Below, piece after piece: positions 31,919 through 43,193 of a stretch of DNA of 64,000 nucleotides. This DNA is from Batkoa obscura. Its lineage: Eukaryota > Entomophthoromycota > Entomophthoromycetes > Entomophthorales > Batkoaceae. The notes beneath the pieces were generated by a model. The model did not search any database and was not told the origin of the DNA. It saw only the letters and a list, made by a program, of their open reading frames with translations. Position numbers and translations under genes: made by a program. The first letter of the stretch is position 1; each line of letters begins with the position of its first letter. The stretch spans positions 620,001 to 684,000 of the forward strand of contig JASVEC010000017.1 of NCBI GenBank assembly GCA_030770535.1, in the 5' to 3' direction.

Positions 31919-33024
31919 GTAACTTTTATTAGGAACAAAACTATATTAGGAAAAATTATTGGTTAATGTATCTCATCAAAAATCGAATTGAGCCAATCAG
32001 TTTTAAAGTTAACATCAGGTAAATTCAATTTACCAAACATTGAAAAATCATTTTAATAAAACAATATTTTTGAATAAAAACCTTACTGCAGTTTCTTTAT
32101 TTTATGTTGCTTAAAAATGGACAAATGATGAGACTAAAAAGACATTTCCACCAATGTTTTGTTACATTTTGTTCATTTTCATTTACCATAAAATTTAAAA
32201 ATCCAATTGATCTGGACCAACTTATTTTAACATTTCCTTCCTTTTTACCCCTTTCATCAAGCATTCATCATGCTTATAGAGTTACAAACAATATATACTA
32301 CTTACAATAAGTTGTTACCTGAATAGTTTTATTTCTCCTGCTTCCATCCCGCCTACCCTCTTCTATACCTGAATATGATTACATAAGCATGAATTCTCAG
32401 GAATTAAATATAATCCACTGAAATTGAAAGCTAGCTAATAGGAGTTACATTCCTTCCCTAACCTCTTATAATTTAATCTTCCCTCCTCCACTTTTGTAAT
32501 TTATAACTATCATTTAAACAATTTAATTATAAACTATTTTTATTGTCAGTGTTAACAGCTTAAAAGTTCTGTCTTTTTAAGATTTTCAAAAAAAATCAAA
32601 AGCTTTACTAATTAAATAGTAAAACAAAATAGTACTCCCTTTTAGACAATAAATTTTTATTTATAGTATTCCAACTTGGAAAGTAGTAATTTTCTTTAAA
32701 TTTTTTTTCTCTTGTATCTTGAAAAAGAAAATACTCACAAATATGTTTTTAATTATAGTAATTTTAAACAAAGTTCAAGTGAATGCATTGGATGTTTATG
32801 AAGAAGATAAAGATAAGGTAAATAAGTAAATTTATTTGACAAATGGCGATATCTAATTCAGAAATGCGAGTTTTTTTTCATTTGAATTTATAATTTTTTT
32901 AGTTCATTTAGAAAATCCTAAGTTTAAATTGGATAATTTCAATAAAAAATAAGGTTATAAAAATATTCAAACTTTATTCCCTTTTTGAAATCTTTTTTAA
33001 AATAGTAATAATTCTACAAATAAA
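31919..33024. other. Intergenic; one possible signal-peptide exon
   Basis: Mostly featureless AT-rich sequence. At 32743 an ATG opens MFLIIVILNKVQVNALDVYE, signal-peptide-like, followed by EEDKDK and a GTAAAT donor-like site at 32818. No continuing exon could be established, so I do not call a gene. Confidence 0.25.
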
Positions 33025-33107
33025 GATATGGGGGGTATTTTTTAAGCACTATTTGGGTGGAAAAATCGCTAGTAAAATTTCTTAAACAAAAAAATACATC
33101 CCCATAT
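33025..33107 (+). mobile_element. MITE-A copy 8, internally deleted
   Basis: About 83 bp: TATGGGGGGTATTTTTTAAG joins the left end directly to the core AAGCACTATTTGGGTGG, then TAGTAAAATTTCTTAAAC and end ATACATCCCCATA. About 25 bp between end and core are gone. Confidence 0.8.
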
Positions 33108-33482
33108 TTAAATTAATTATTCGGTATTAAATCAAATACCAAAAGTAAACGTTATTGAAAATATCTTAAAAATTAAGGTCGAAATTAATCTTTAAAGATT
33201 CATTTCATTTTTTCGCAAGTTACTAAAAATAATAATAATGTAATTTATTTTTAAAACTATCATTATCCTAGTTGAGGCACTCTGTCAATCTATTTATTAA
33301 ACATACGATAAATACAACAAAAATTGTTATAATAACAAGTAGCCATATGACATTTAAATTCATTACAACACTATCAACTAAAATTATTAAAAAGAAAAAA
33401 CTAATAAAAACTAATAAAAATCAATAATTCAATAATAAATATTTTTATTTAAATAACAGGATAAAGGAAGCGAACTAGTTAA
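33108..33482. other. Intergenic, no gene seen
   Basis: 375 bp of AT-rich sequence, the 3' flank of the Hsp104 gene. Confidence 0.35.
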
Positions 33483-36209
33483 TTAATCCATATCTTCATC
33501 AAACTCAAGATCATCGTCATTTCCATTGTTAATAGCATTACTATGTCCAACTCCTTGAACACGATAAATTTTGTTAGGTGTAGATGCTCTTGAGGCAATT
33601 TGAGATGCGGGCTTACGTTTAACTGTAAATAAAAATTCATTATCACTAACATCAATAAATACAGTAGAATGATCAAATAATTCCCCTTTAAGTAACATCC
33701 TTGATATATTAGTAATAAGGTATTTTTCAAGGTATCTTTTAAGTGGTCTAGCACCATATAATGGATCATACGATTGTTTTAATATGTAACTAATACCTTC
33801 TTCACTCACTTCTAATTGGATATCTCGACTTAATAATCGATGATTGATACTACTAATTTGTAACTTCACAATCTTTTGTAAGTTATCATCCTTTAAACGA
33901 TTAAAGATAACAATATCATCCAATCGATTTAAAAATTCAGGTCGGAAATGGGCTTTAACTTGGTCCATTACTTTTTGTTGAAGTGAGTTAGATCTTGTAT
34001 CTTCATTAGAATTAAGTATAATTTCTTGTCCAACATTGGAGGTCATAATAATCACTGTGTTAGAAAAATCAACTACTCTGCCTTTACCATCCGTAAGTCT
34101 AGCATCATCTAATACTTCTAGTAACACATTTAATACTTTAGGATGTGCCTTCTCAATTTCATCAAGTAAAACAACTGAGTAAGGACGACGTCTAACGGCT
34201 TCAGTAAGTTGACCACCTTCATCGTAACCAACATAACCTGGTGGCGCTCCTATCAATCTAGATACAGAATGTTGTTCCATATATTCAGACATATCTAATC
34301 GAAGCATCAATTTCTCATCATCAAAGAGTTCTCCTGCTAGTGCTTTTGCTAATTCAGTTTTACCTACACCTGTTGGGCCTAAGAATAAGAAAGAACCAGT
34401 TGGTTGATGTTCTCTTGATAAACCAGCTCTTGATCTTTGTATAGCATCACTGACTACTTCAACGGCTTGAGCTTGACCAACAACTCTATTAGAAAGATGT
34501 TCAGGTAAACTTAATATCTTATCAATTTGTGTCTTATTTAATTTAGAAACAGGTATTCCAGTCCATCTTGATACGACTTCATTGATTTGTTCTACTCCAA
34601 CTATTTCAGTTAATAATTGGTTATTATTTTCGTCCATGGCTTCTAATTCTGTCTTTCTTTGTAAAGTAATTTCTTCAATTCTCTTCTTAACATCTGGAAT
34701 TGCATAATAACGAATATCGGCTGCTTTAGCTAAATCAGATTTACGTTCAGCTTCATCTGCCTTTGATCTAAGATCATCCAACTTTTGCTTTAAGTCTCGA
34801 ATCTCATCCAAATTTCCTTTTTCAGTTTCATACTTCAATTTAAGTGGTCGAATTTCTTCTTTAAGTCTTGACATTTCTTCTTGGACTTCTTCTAACCTAG
34901 CTTGTGAGGCTGAATTCTTTTCTTTTGCTAAGGCAGTTGCCTCTACTTCTAATTGTAATAATCTTCTTTCTAATTGATCTATTACTTCAGGTTGAGAATC
35001 CAATTGTACTCTAGTATTAGCGCAAGCTTCGTCCACTAAATCAATAGCCTTATCTGGTAAGAATCGATTTGTAATATATCTTGAAGAAAGTTGTGCTGCA
35101 GCTACTAAAGCAGTATCCGAAATCTTTACACCATGATGAATCTCATACTTTTCTTTAATACCTCTTAAGATAGAGATGGTATCAGTTACACTCGGTTCAC
35201 CAACCAATACTTGTTGAAATCTTCTTTCAAAAGCAGCATCTTTTTCAACATGTTGTCTGTATTCATCTAAAGTAGTGGCACCGATACAACGTAATTCTCC
35301 TCTAGCTAACATTGGCTTTAATAAATTGGCTGCATCCATAGCACCATCTGTTTTTCCAGCACCGAGGACTAAATGGATTTCATCAATAAATAATATGATG
35401 CCTTCTTTACTATCTTTGACTTCTTTTAAAACAGCTTTTAAACGTTCTTCAAATTCTCCTCGATATTTGGCACCGGCAATCAATGCACCCATGTCTAATG
35501 AAAATAATTTACATTGTAAATTAGCTGGTACATCTTTTCGAACTATTCTCATAGCTAACCCTTCAACAATAGCTGTTTTACCAACACCAGGCTCACCAAT
35601 TAAGACAGGATTATTTTTTGTTCTTCTAGATAATACTCTAATAACTCTCCTTATTTCTTCATCCCTACCAATGACAGGATCGATTTTACCACTGTTAGCT
35701 AACTCAATCAAATCCACAGCATATTTTGATAAGGCTTCATACGTTTCTTCAGCCGATTTACTATCTACTTTACGATTACCACGGATCTGTGTTAATGCAT
35801 TTTCAATACTCTTTTTGGTCGCACCACCATCTTTAAATACTTGTAATATATCTTTTTCTTCTAACATGGCTAGCATCAAATGGTCGACAGCTACAAAACT
35901 ATCTTTCATTTTTTTAGAAAGTTGAGTAGCTTCCTGTAATAATTTTTGCATGGAAGAAGCTAACGAGACATCAGTAGGAGCAGGCATTTGGCTTGGTAAC
36001 TTGACTAATAGCTTTTTAATCCCTCTTTCACAGTTGGTTGCATCACCACCAGCTTTATTAATGACATTTTTCAAAAAGCCATCTTCATTATCAAATAAGC
36101 TCGAACATAAATGGACGGGTGTAATTTGACTATTTCCAAATTCTTTAGCTAAATCGATACTGGAATTGATTACTTTAATCGTTTTATCTGTAAATGTTTC
36201 CGGATTCAT
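33483..36209 (-). CDS. HSP104: Hsp104 / ClpB disaggregase
   Basis: Intronless, 908 aa. I use the ATG at 36209 (MNPETFTDKT), not the in-frame one 21 codons upstream, because family members start there. The order is complete: Clp N-domain (1-150); first AAA module with Walker A GEPGVGKT at 205-212, Walker B ILFIDEIH and pore loop KYRGEF; a coiled middle domain of heptads (about 410-530); second AAA module with GPTGVGKTELAKAL, pore loop GYVGYDEGG and VVLLDEIEKAH; then a C-terminal domain and an acidic tail DDDLEFDEDMD, as in cytosolic Hsp104 and unlike mitochondrial Hsp78, which also has a presequence. The hexamer threads aggregated proteins through its pore together with Hsp70/Hsp40. No clean array of nGAAnnTTCn heat-shock elements was seen in about 250 bp upstream. 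Confidence 0.98.
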   Translation of the reverse strand: MNPETFTDKTIKVINSSIDLAKEFGNSQITPVHLCSSLFDNEDGFLKNVINKAGGDATNCERGIKKLLVKLPSQMPAPTDVSLASSMQKLLQEATQLSKKMKDSFVAVDHLMLAMLEEKDILQVFKDGGATKKSIENALTQIRGNRKVDSKSAEETYEALSKYAVDLIELANSGKIDPVIGRDEEIRRVIRVLSRRTKNNPVLIGEPGVGKTAIVEGLAMRIVRKDVPANLQCKLFSLDMGALIAGAKYRGEFEERLKAVLKEVKDSKEGIILFIDEIHLVLGAGKTDGAMDAANLLKPMLARGELRCIGATTLDEYRQHVEKDAAFERRFQQVLVGEPSVTDTISILRGIKEKYEIHHGVKISDTALVAAAQLSSRYITNRFLPDKAIDLVDEACANTRVQLDSQPEVIDQLERRLLQLEVEATALAKEKNSASQARLEEVQEEMSRLKEEIRPLKLKYETEKGNLDEIRDLKQKLDDLRSKADEAERKSDLAKAADIRYYAIPDVKKRIEEITLQRKTELEAMDENNNQLLTEIVGVEQINEVVSRWTGIPVSKLNKTQIDKILSLPEHLSNRVVGQAQAVEVVSDAIQRSRAGLSREHQPTGSFLFLGPTGVGKTELAKALAGELFDDEKLMLRLDMSEYMEQHSVSRLIGAPPGYVGYDEGGQLTEAVRRRPYSVVLLDEIEKAHPKVLNVLLEVLDDARLTDGKGRVVDFSNTVIIMTSNVGQEIILNSNEDTRSNSLQQKVMDQVKAHFRPEFLNRLDDIVIFNRLKDDNLQKIVKLQISSINHRLLSRDIQLEVSEEGISYILKQSYDPLYGARPLKRYLEKYLITNISRMLLKGELFDHSTVFIDVSDNEFLFTVKRKPASQIASRASTPNKIYRVQGVGHSNAINNGNDDDLEFDEDMD

Positions 36210-37345
36210 TTTTATTGTTGTTAAAATAAAATTATTAATTTTGTTTTTGTTTTTTTTGGTTTTATACTTCAAAATTAGATAGATGACTTCACACTCAAAT
36301 GGATCTACGAATTACTAGTAAATTCTTAAATGATAGCGTCATCATTGGATCATTCGTTTATTTCCTCCAATCAACTAGCGTTTTTGAATTACTATTTTGA
36401 ACTCAAAAAATACAATAAAACATTAAAGCTTACGCTAACATCATTGAAAACATGCTCTTGAAATAGTTTATTCTTCAAATCAAAGATAGGTGGACGATTC
36501 AATGAAGCGTAAAGAGACTTTGAGATTATAAAAGGAAAAATTATATACGATGGTAAGACGGAAGGATAATGGGAACATTGGTTAACTTTTCTCCTGGTTT
36601 AGACTGCCTAGGTTTAAAATAGATCAATAAGACCACATCGACTAAATATAGTTCCTAATGAAAAGTTCAATGTAGAGAAGGGATGGCTTAGTTAATGTAA
36701 CAAATAACAACTCGTAATGTTGACGGTGATAAATCCAAACAACTAAGATAGTTGCTGGAGGACACGAATAGTTTTAAAGACTAAAAGCTGTTCTTTTTAA
36801 TCTTTTGCTTTTTACTAGATAATTTATTGTAAATTTATAGAGTTTTACTGCCAAATTTGGGTAAAAGCTTGAGTTTTTTCTACTGTTTAAAATAATTTTA
36901 TTTTTCTTTACTTTTATTGCCATTAATTATGAAAAATTTGAGTTTATCTTTAATTAAATTAAAAATATTAAAAATACCATACAATTACTTCAATAAAACC
37001 TCCAAATATTATAAAAAGATGTCTTTGAGTAACTAGAAATTTCATATATATGCTTTTAAGCGGTGTTAAAAACTGAACTACTAGTCAACTATTTTTTTTC
37101 ACTAACCTATAAGGTTAAAGATGATCTGTTTTTTAAAGAGATACCAAGTATTACTTTTTAGAATTATGACATGTAGCGTTAAAAGAGTTTTATTCAATAT
37201 CAATAATAATAGAGGATTCTCCAATCATTATAAAGTATAATTTTTTGTCTTTATCTTTATTTTATTTTATTTTTACTAATAAAAAAATTGAAAACTTAAG
37301 TATTAAAAAAACCTTCTTTTTCATTTTATTAAAGTGCATAGCTTT
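36210..37345. other. Promoter side of Hsp104 and spacer
   Basis: AT-rich, no gene. Heat-shock elements were looked for; only isolated GAA or TTC triplets, and one TTC-GAA pair with wrong spacing near 36499, were seen. Confidence 0.4.
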
Positions 37346-37451
37346 TATATGAGGGTGTTTTTTTTTGTTTCATTATTTTTTCCATTTTTTAAGCGCTATT
37401 TGAGTGGAAAGATTGTTAGTGAAATTCTTAAACAAAAATATATCCCCATAT
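37346..37451 (+). mobile_element. MITE-A copy 9
   Basis: TATATGAGGGTGTTTTTTTT, TTTCATTATTTTTTCC, core AAGCGCTATTTGAGTGG, TTAGTGAAATTCTTAAAC, end ATATCCCCATATT. Confidence 0.85.
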
Positions 37452-38202
37452 TAGAAACATTTTCATATTAGTTTTTGAATATTTGAAATAATAAGCAAAA
37501 CTTTTATTTATAATAAATATAAAATAGGATTAAATTATAGCTTTTATCTTATACATTATAAGGTCATTCTTTTAGAAATAGCTTATTCTTGAAGATTTCT
37601 ATCTATTATTAATGATAACGTTATTATTATGAAAAATAGTCACGAGCTGCTTAGATAATTAAGTTATTTTTTCTCTTAGCTGATTATCTGAATGATTATT
37701 CGTCACAATAATGCTATCATTGATAATATATAGATATACCCCTTTATTCCTAGTATGGTAGGAATTCCATTTGTTTAATCTATTTGATTATCTATATCTT
37801 ATTTTGATCTAACTTGTAACATTTAAATTATTGTTTTTAATGTATTAGCTAGCTTTAATTTTAGATTGATTTTTATTACGTTAAAATTAAGTATGAAAAA
37901 ACATTTATTAATGATTTTATCTTTATAAGGAATATGAATAAATGTATCTACCATATCAATTATTAATTTATAACCAATTGTGAAAGTAATTTTTATTAAA
38001 GTATGAGCCAAAATGGTTTTCTATACTGATAAAGAAGGTTACCTCAACTAACGCGATTTTTTGTTTCTAAATGTAAATATCGAAGAAATATCTTAGCCTA
38101 AATATCGTATAAAATATACAACACTATTATAAAAATGAAACATATTAAAGACGCTTTTTTTAATAAAAAAAATCCGACAACTATCCATAAAAGGTCAATA
38201 AT
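37452..38202. other. Intergenic, no gene seen
   Basis: About 750 bp between a MITE and the 3' end of the inhibitor gene. A minus-strand frame at 37823-38011 has no recognisable content. Confidence 0.4.
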
Positions 38203-38608
38203 TTATTTAATACCTAATTGTTTAGCTTGAGTGGTAACTGGGCCATCCGATTCAATATTATCTACATGTTCATGACTTTGTAACGTAGCTGATAGGAATA
38301 AATAAATATCTAGTCAATACGACATTAAAAAAAACTTACAGAGATGATCATCTGGTACTGAAGCAGCAAATCCTTTCAAAACAGTATCATATTTGTGGGT
38401 TATTTTACCACCTAGGAGGTTGGATAAGTTATAATCAATATATATAATTATAAATTAATTTACCTCGGCTTTCGATATCTTTGATAGCACTTTCCAATAC
38501 ATGATCTTCTGTACCACTTTTAAAAGTTACAATATAATTTCCATGTCCTTGAAAAAAGTAAATACAATAATTCACTTTAGTTAACGTAAATCACCTACCT
38601 GAACTCAT
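38203..38608 (-). CDS. PBI2: Proteinase B inhibitor (I9 propeptide-like)
   Basis: Four exons on the minus strand: 38599-38608 (only 10 nt), 38464-38547, 38340-38411 and 38203-38288, with introns of 51, 52 and 51 bp; the product is 83 aa. All joins keep frame. The product reads MSSGHGNYIVTFKSGTEDHV, later GGKITHKYDTVLKGFAASVP, LQSHEHVDNIESDGPV and QAKQLGIK. This is the inhibitor I9 fold: YIVTFK strand, KGFAA and the HE.VD.IE.DG strand. Yeast Pbi2 inhibits the vacuolar subtilase proteinase B and, with thioredoxin, takes part in vacuole inheritance and fusion. The length fits a free-standing inhibitor (yeast 75 aa) and not a protease prodomain. Easily missed by ORF scans because of the tiny exons. 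Confidence 0.9.
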
Positions 38609-39215
38609 TGTGATTTTTTATTTATTTATTAAAACTGTTTGTATAAGTTGAGAGCTTTGTAGTATTTATATACATCTTTTTTAAGAGTTTTACGTCATCC
38701 AAAATCATTTGTTAGGTTTGGGTTAAACCCCTCTTAGTGGAAAATAAATGAAGTCATCATCGTGTTGAAATAATTGGGCTTTAAGTGAGATTTTAAATCT
38801 ATAAAAATTTACTTCTCTGCCCAAAAATTTAAACAAGTTAAAAATAATAAAACCTATTTGGATTGAGTTTACAAGAAATCAAATTTAACCCCTTGAGCGT
38901 CACCAGCTTTTATAAAAGTCCGGTTACAGTTAACTCCTTGAAGCAAAGTTATTAAACAGTAACATTTAGCCAATAAAATCAAAAGAGTTTAGCTAACCAA
39001 GTCGATTTTCAATTAGCTAAACTTTTTAGAAATAACTGGTTAAAGGCTATCTTTTGATCAGAACGTATATACCCGTTATAATAACTTGACAGGTTAAAGC
39101 TGCGAATTTTGAATAAAAGTTATTGGCTTGAAGTGAAATTTCAACATAAAGCTAATGATGTAAATCTAAATTTCTTATTTTCAAATTCTACTTTTTAATA
39201 AAAACAAGGGTAATA
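38609..39215. other. Divergent intergenic region
   Basis: 607 bp between the starts of the inhibitor and CSN1 genes; presumed promoters, nothing specific identified. Confidence 0.4.
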
Positions 39216-40809
39216 ATGGATGAATTTAACGATTTCTCAAACGAAAAATATGGATCTAAAGAAATAGTTTTTATGGAGGATGAAGAAGATGAATTAGGGG
39301 AATTCGAAATGGAGAAAAGAGAAACTGATAATAAATTGGAGTTCGAAGGTAAAGTTAAAAAACCTATTCAATTTCATTTAGAAGATTATATTTTGGACTA
39401 TGAAGGTAACGATGATTTAATAATAAATAGTAAAATAATAACGATGGTTTTAGGCGAAACCAAATATAAACGATTGGAATATCTCATAAAAGTATGCCCA
39501 GAATTAAAAGAAAAAGCACTATTCTTACTATTAAAAAGTTTACGTGAAGAAACTTTAGAGTACGAAAGATACATGAAACATTACAATGAGTACCGTGCTA
39601 TTATAAAAAGCAGTAGTGGCAACTCCAATAGGAATACTATTGGAGATGAATCAAAATGGATTGAAGATTGTAAGAAATATAGTAAAGAGGAAAGAGATAG
39701 AATTGAAACCCTTATCCGAAATTCCAAAAAAAACAATATCATGGAAAGTATAAGGGTAATAAATTAGCACTATTTTTATTATCAACGCTTATTTTTGTTA
39801 GCTAAGCTACTTTGAGGCAGGTGAGCTTGAAATTAAATTAGGAGACATTGAAAAAAGTATTATTTATTTCAATTTAAGTAAAGAATACTCTAGCAATGAT
39901 AAAACTACATTACAATGTATTTTAAAAATACTTGAATTACAAGTAAAACAATCTAACTTTAAAGGATTCAATTATTTATTGCATCGTGTCAAATCCATTA
40001 AGAATATTGGAGAAAAGGAACAATCTTTTATTAATTGTATTAACGTACTAAAGCATTTACAATCTTCAGAATACAAACAAGTATTAACTTACTTGATTAA
40101 AATTGATGAAAAGTATGAAGATGATTTTAAAAAGGTGATTATTTTTAATTCCGCTTTATACATTATTTTTACATTATACATATTATTTATACTGTCCTTA
40201 GGTTATTTCAACAAACGATTTAGCAATGATTGGTACACTTTGTATATTGGCTACTTATAACCGCAAAGAATTGAAGCAAATCAGTTTAAAAAGCAGCCCT
40301 ATTAAAGCATTATTAGATAATGAGCCTGTTTTAAAAGATTTATTATATGATTTTTCAATTACAAGATATTCAAAAGGATTTATGGATTTAGACAATTTAA
40401 GGGATCGATTTTTATTAGATATTTATTTAGCACCTCGAGTGAATACTTTATTTGATAAAATATTTGTGGCTTCAGTTATGGCTTATACTTCTCCATTTCA
40501 ATCTCTTAAAATTGAACGTATCAGTAGTCAATTCAATTTATCACACGATAAAATGGAAAAGCTTTTAATTGAGTGGATTTCTAATGATGAGCTTAAGGCT
40601 AGAGTTGATATAAAAAACAAGGTAATATTAATACTAACAATATATATTATCATAACAATTTGTTTTTTATTTAATTATAGGTCCTTTATAATAATTCCAA
40701 CTTAAATACAAACGTATTTCAAGACACTATTTTAAAGCACTATAATTTAATGATGAAAAATCAAATCCTATTGACCAATTCTATTTTCGCTTTGAATCCT
40801 TGGAAATAA
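39216..40809 (+). CDS. CSN1: COP9 signalosome complex subunit 1
   Basis: Exons 39216-39755, 39802-40134, 40202-40621 and 40681-40809, with introns of 46, 67 and 59 bp, give 473 aa. Family features: an acidic N-terminus; helical repeats with YFEAGELEIKLGDIEKSIIY (start of exon 2); then VISTNDLAMIGTLCILATYN spanning the second join, LLDNEPVLKDLLYDFSITRY, LDIYLAPRVNTLFDKI and a PCI domain with ERISSQFNLSHDKMEKLLIE and DELKARVDIKNK. The last exon supplies VLYNNSNLNTNVFQDTI. CSN1 is a scaffold PCI subunit of the COP9 signalosome, which removes Nedd8 from cullins and so controls SCF-type ubiquitin ligases. The intron inside the PCI tail has an acceptor that restores KN-K/VLY. Other signalosome subunits are not in the window. 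Confidence 0.9.
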
Positions 40810-41025
40810 ACTTTATATTATAGCAATTTAAATAATTTTATTTTTTAATATATAAGTGCCTAAATAATATCAACTATTGCATTTTAAAAACACTTAATTA
40901 ACAAAACTTTAGTAAGTAAATAACAAAATCGGTAACTAGACAAAATTTTAATGTTCCAAATTTACTTGGCAGGTTAAAAGATTAAATAAAACACAATATT
41001 ATTTATTGATAATTTATACCAAATA
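40810..41025. other. 3' flank of CSN1
   Basis: AT-rich, no feature supported. Confidence 0.3.
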
Positions 41026-41228
41026 ATATGAGAGTGTTTCTTTGTTTCATTATCTTTTTTATTTCTTAATCACCATTTGGCGATGTATTTTTTTGTTTAA
41101 GAATTTTACTCAATCTTTTCGCTCAAATAGCGCTTAAAATATGGAAAAAGTAATGAAACCAAGAAACATCCCCATTTAAAGAAAAAACTAATAGTAAAAT
41201 TCTTAAACAAAAAAGACATCCCCATATA
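41026..41228. mobile_element. MITE-A copies 10 and 11, one nested in the other
   Basis: 41026-41073 is the left half of a plus-oriented MITE-A (ATATGAGAGTGTTTCTTTG, TTTCATTATC). 41076-41175 is a full reverse copy (GCGATGTATTTTTTTG, core CGCTCAAATAGCGCTT, end AAACATCCCCAT). 41190-41228 is the right part of the outer copy (TAGTAAAATTCTTAAACA, GACATCCCCATATA). The outer element was thus interrupted by the inner one near its middle. Confidence 0.75.
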
Positions 41229-41783
41229 CAAAAACTTTTATATTTACATTATAAGATGAATCTAATCATTTTGAGTACATCAAATACTTCACCAATTATT
41301 CTATTGGAAGAAAGCCATGCTATACTAGTTCTTCAAACAATAATCTTGATTTTATTTAAACTTATACAGGATTGTGAAAATTATTTTTTCCAAAATCATA
41401 TTATATACATCATTTTAAAATAATAAAAGGGAGCTTTAAAAATTTGTCATGAAGCCATACTATTTTTTGGAATCAAATAAGATATTTAATGTTTTGACTA
41501 TTACAAAGTATGCAATTCTAATGCTTTATTTGGTTTAAAAAACAGTACTAAAATTAAGTACTCCTATCATAATAAGACCACGATGCAAATTTATAGAATT
41601 ATTCATTTTCATCAAAACGTAAAATAAAATACTAGCTATAAATACTCAAAATGATCACATATTATCTTTAACGCTTTCTATTAACAAAATGAATAACTAT
41701 TGAAGAAAATAACTCAACCTACAATTGTTCTTCAAGCTCATATGCTTTGATACTAAAGCTGGTTTATATCATACAACTAACTA
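41229..41783. other. Intergenic, no gene seen
   Basis: 555 bp between MITE-A copies; no exon supported. Confidence 0.35.
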
Positions 41784-41892
41784 CGTATGAGGATGTATTT
41801 TTGTGTTTAAGAATTTTACTAACAATTTTTCCACTTAAATAGCGCTTAAAAGATGGAAAAAGTGATGAAACCAAAAAAAACACCCCCGTATA
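41784..41892 (-). mobile_element. MITE-A copy 12
   Basis: GTATGAGGATGTATTTTTGT, TTTTACTAACAATTTTTCC, core CCACTTAAATAGCGCTT, end AAAAAACACCCCCGTATA. Confidence 0.85.
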
Positions 41893-42273
41893 CAAAAGAT
41901 AAATAAAATGAGCCCCGTTTAAACAGCATTAATACCCCTGAGTGTTTCGGGTATGATATTATGGATACTGACTTGTGCTTAGTTAACCACTGTTATTTTA
42001 TAACAATACATCACTACTTTGTTATGGAGGCATGAGTTAGGATTTTTAAAGGGTAATTCAATTGAATCTATTTACAAATTACCTCTATTAATTGTATGTA
42101 TATTAACTTTATGCTATTTACCATCTTTGAATCTATATCATCTGCTAACAATCTATATCGTAGTATTGAAGATCTGCATAACCAAATAGCTACGCTATCC
42201 AGACATATTAACTTAGCTTTTACTAGCTGCTATTAGATAAACTTTTCAAATACACTATGTTCTTTTCTACCTT
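41893..42273. other. Intergenic with one short possible exon
   Basis: A 41-codon frame at 42111-42236 contains SISSANNLYRSIEDLHNQIA, which looks like a short coiled coil with mixed codon use. No splice partner was established. Confidence 0.25.
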
Positions 42274-42382
42274 TATATGGGGATGTATTTTTTTGTTTAA
42301 GAATTTTACTAGCGATTTTTCCACCAAAATAACACTTAAAAAACAGAAAAAGTGATGAAACTAAAAAAAACACCCCCATATA
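42274..42382 (-). mobile_element. MITE-A copy 13
   Basis: TATATGGGGATGTATTTTTT, TTTTACTAGCGATTTTTCC, degenerate core CCACCAAAATAACACTT, end AAAAAACACCCCCATATA. The ends are intact while the core has drifted. Confidence 0.85.
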
Positions 42383-42522
42383 TTTATTGAATTTTCATAA
42401 GTATCACTATTGTAAAGTGCCTGGACGTGAGATTTAAATGCTTTGTTTAAAAATACACTAGTTTTCTAGGGTAATAGGCATTTTTTAGGTAAACTAAAAC
42501 AATTTAATATTTATATTTTTAG

Positions 42523-42627
42523 CTTCCTTCCAAACTAATAATAAAAGTAAATAAGAAATCTTTAGAAGATGATTTAAATTATTTAAATGGTGTAGGAAGT
42601 AAAAAAGATAACATGCAAGCTGGGTAA
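42523..42627 (+). pseudogene. Isolated exon-like fragment
   Basis: After TTTTTAG an open stretch reads LPSKLIIKVNKKSLEDDLNY then LNGVGSKKDNMQAG, ending at a GTAAGG donor-like site; about 50 bp later a CCTTTAG acceptor-like site occurs. It looks like an internal exon of a lost gene in this repeat field. A MITE-A right-end scrap (AAAAATACATCCCCAT) follows at about 42685-42700. The parent gene is not recognised. Confidence 0.3.
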
Positions 42628-42700
42628 GGAGCATTTGAACCCAAATGAGTAGCCTCATCTATTTTTTGCCTTTAGGAGCTCTCTAAAAATACATCCCCAT

Positions 42701-43193
42701 AAAGAAATCCTCAATCAATGAAATATTCCAATATTTGATTATCATACAAGCAAGGGTTTAAAGTATCATCTTTTGGTCTCAGTTCTTAAGCCAAAATACC
42801 AAGTTTTTTTACCTTATATAAAATTAAATAAACTATGAAGTAAGTAACAAAATAAGACAAAAAGTACTCCTTAATATCAGATCTTTATAATAAATAATCT
42901 ATTGGGTTTAATAAAATGATTCGATATAGTCATCTTATTTGGAAAAAACATGCTATTTTATATTAATAATGAAGCAGTTAGTAGACCAAAGGGATCTTTC
43001 ATTTTAAGCGATCGAATTGTCAAAATTTAGCAAGGTAAAATGACCAGCTCATACATGATCAATAAATTAGATAGTATTTTCATTCTTTTATTTCTGTAAT
43101 CAAGAATATATTAGATTTTATTTATAGCATTAAAAAAATCAACGGATATAAGTTTTCTTTATTTTTCAACTTGATTTAGACCAACAGTTAAAA
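42701..43193. other. 3' flank of the P450 gene
   Basis: About 490 bp AT-rich, no feature supported. Confidence 0.35.

Noticed and set aside
35275-35925. 216-codon plus-strand frame
   Set aside because: Antisense to the Hsp104 gene; has no domain of its own.
36210-36510. Heat-shock elements upstream of HSP104
   Set aside because: Only single GAA/TTC triplets or pairs with wrong spacing were found.
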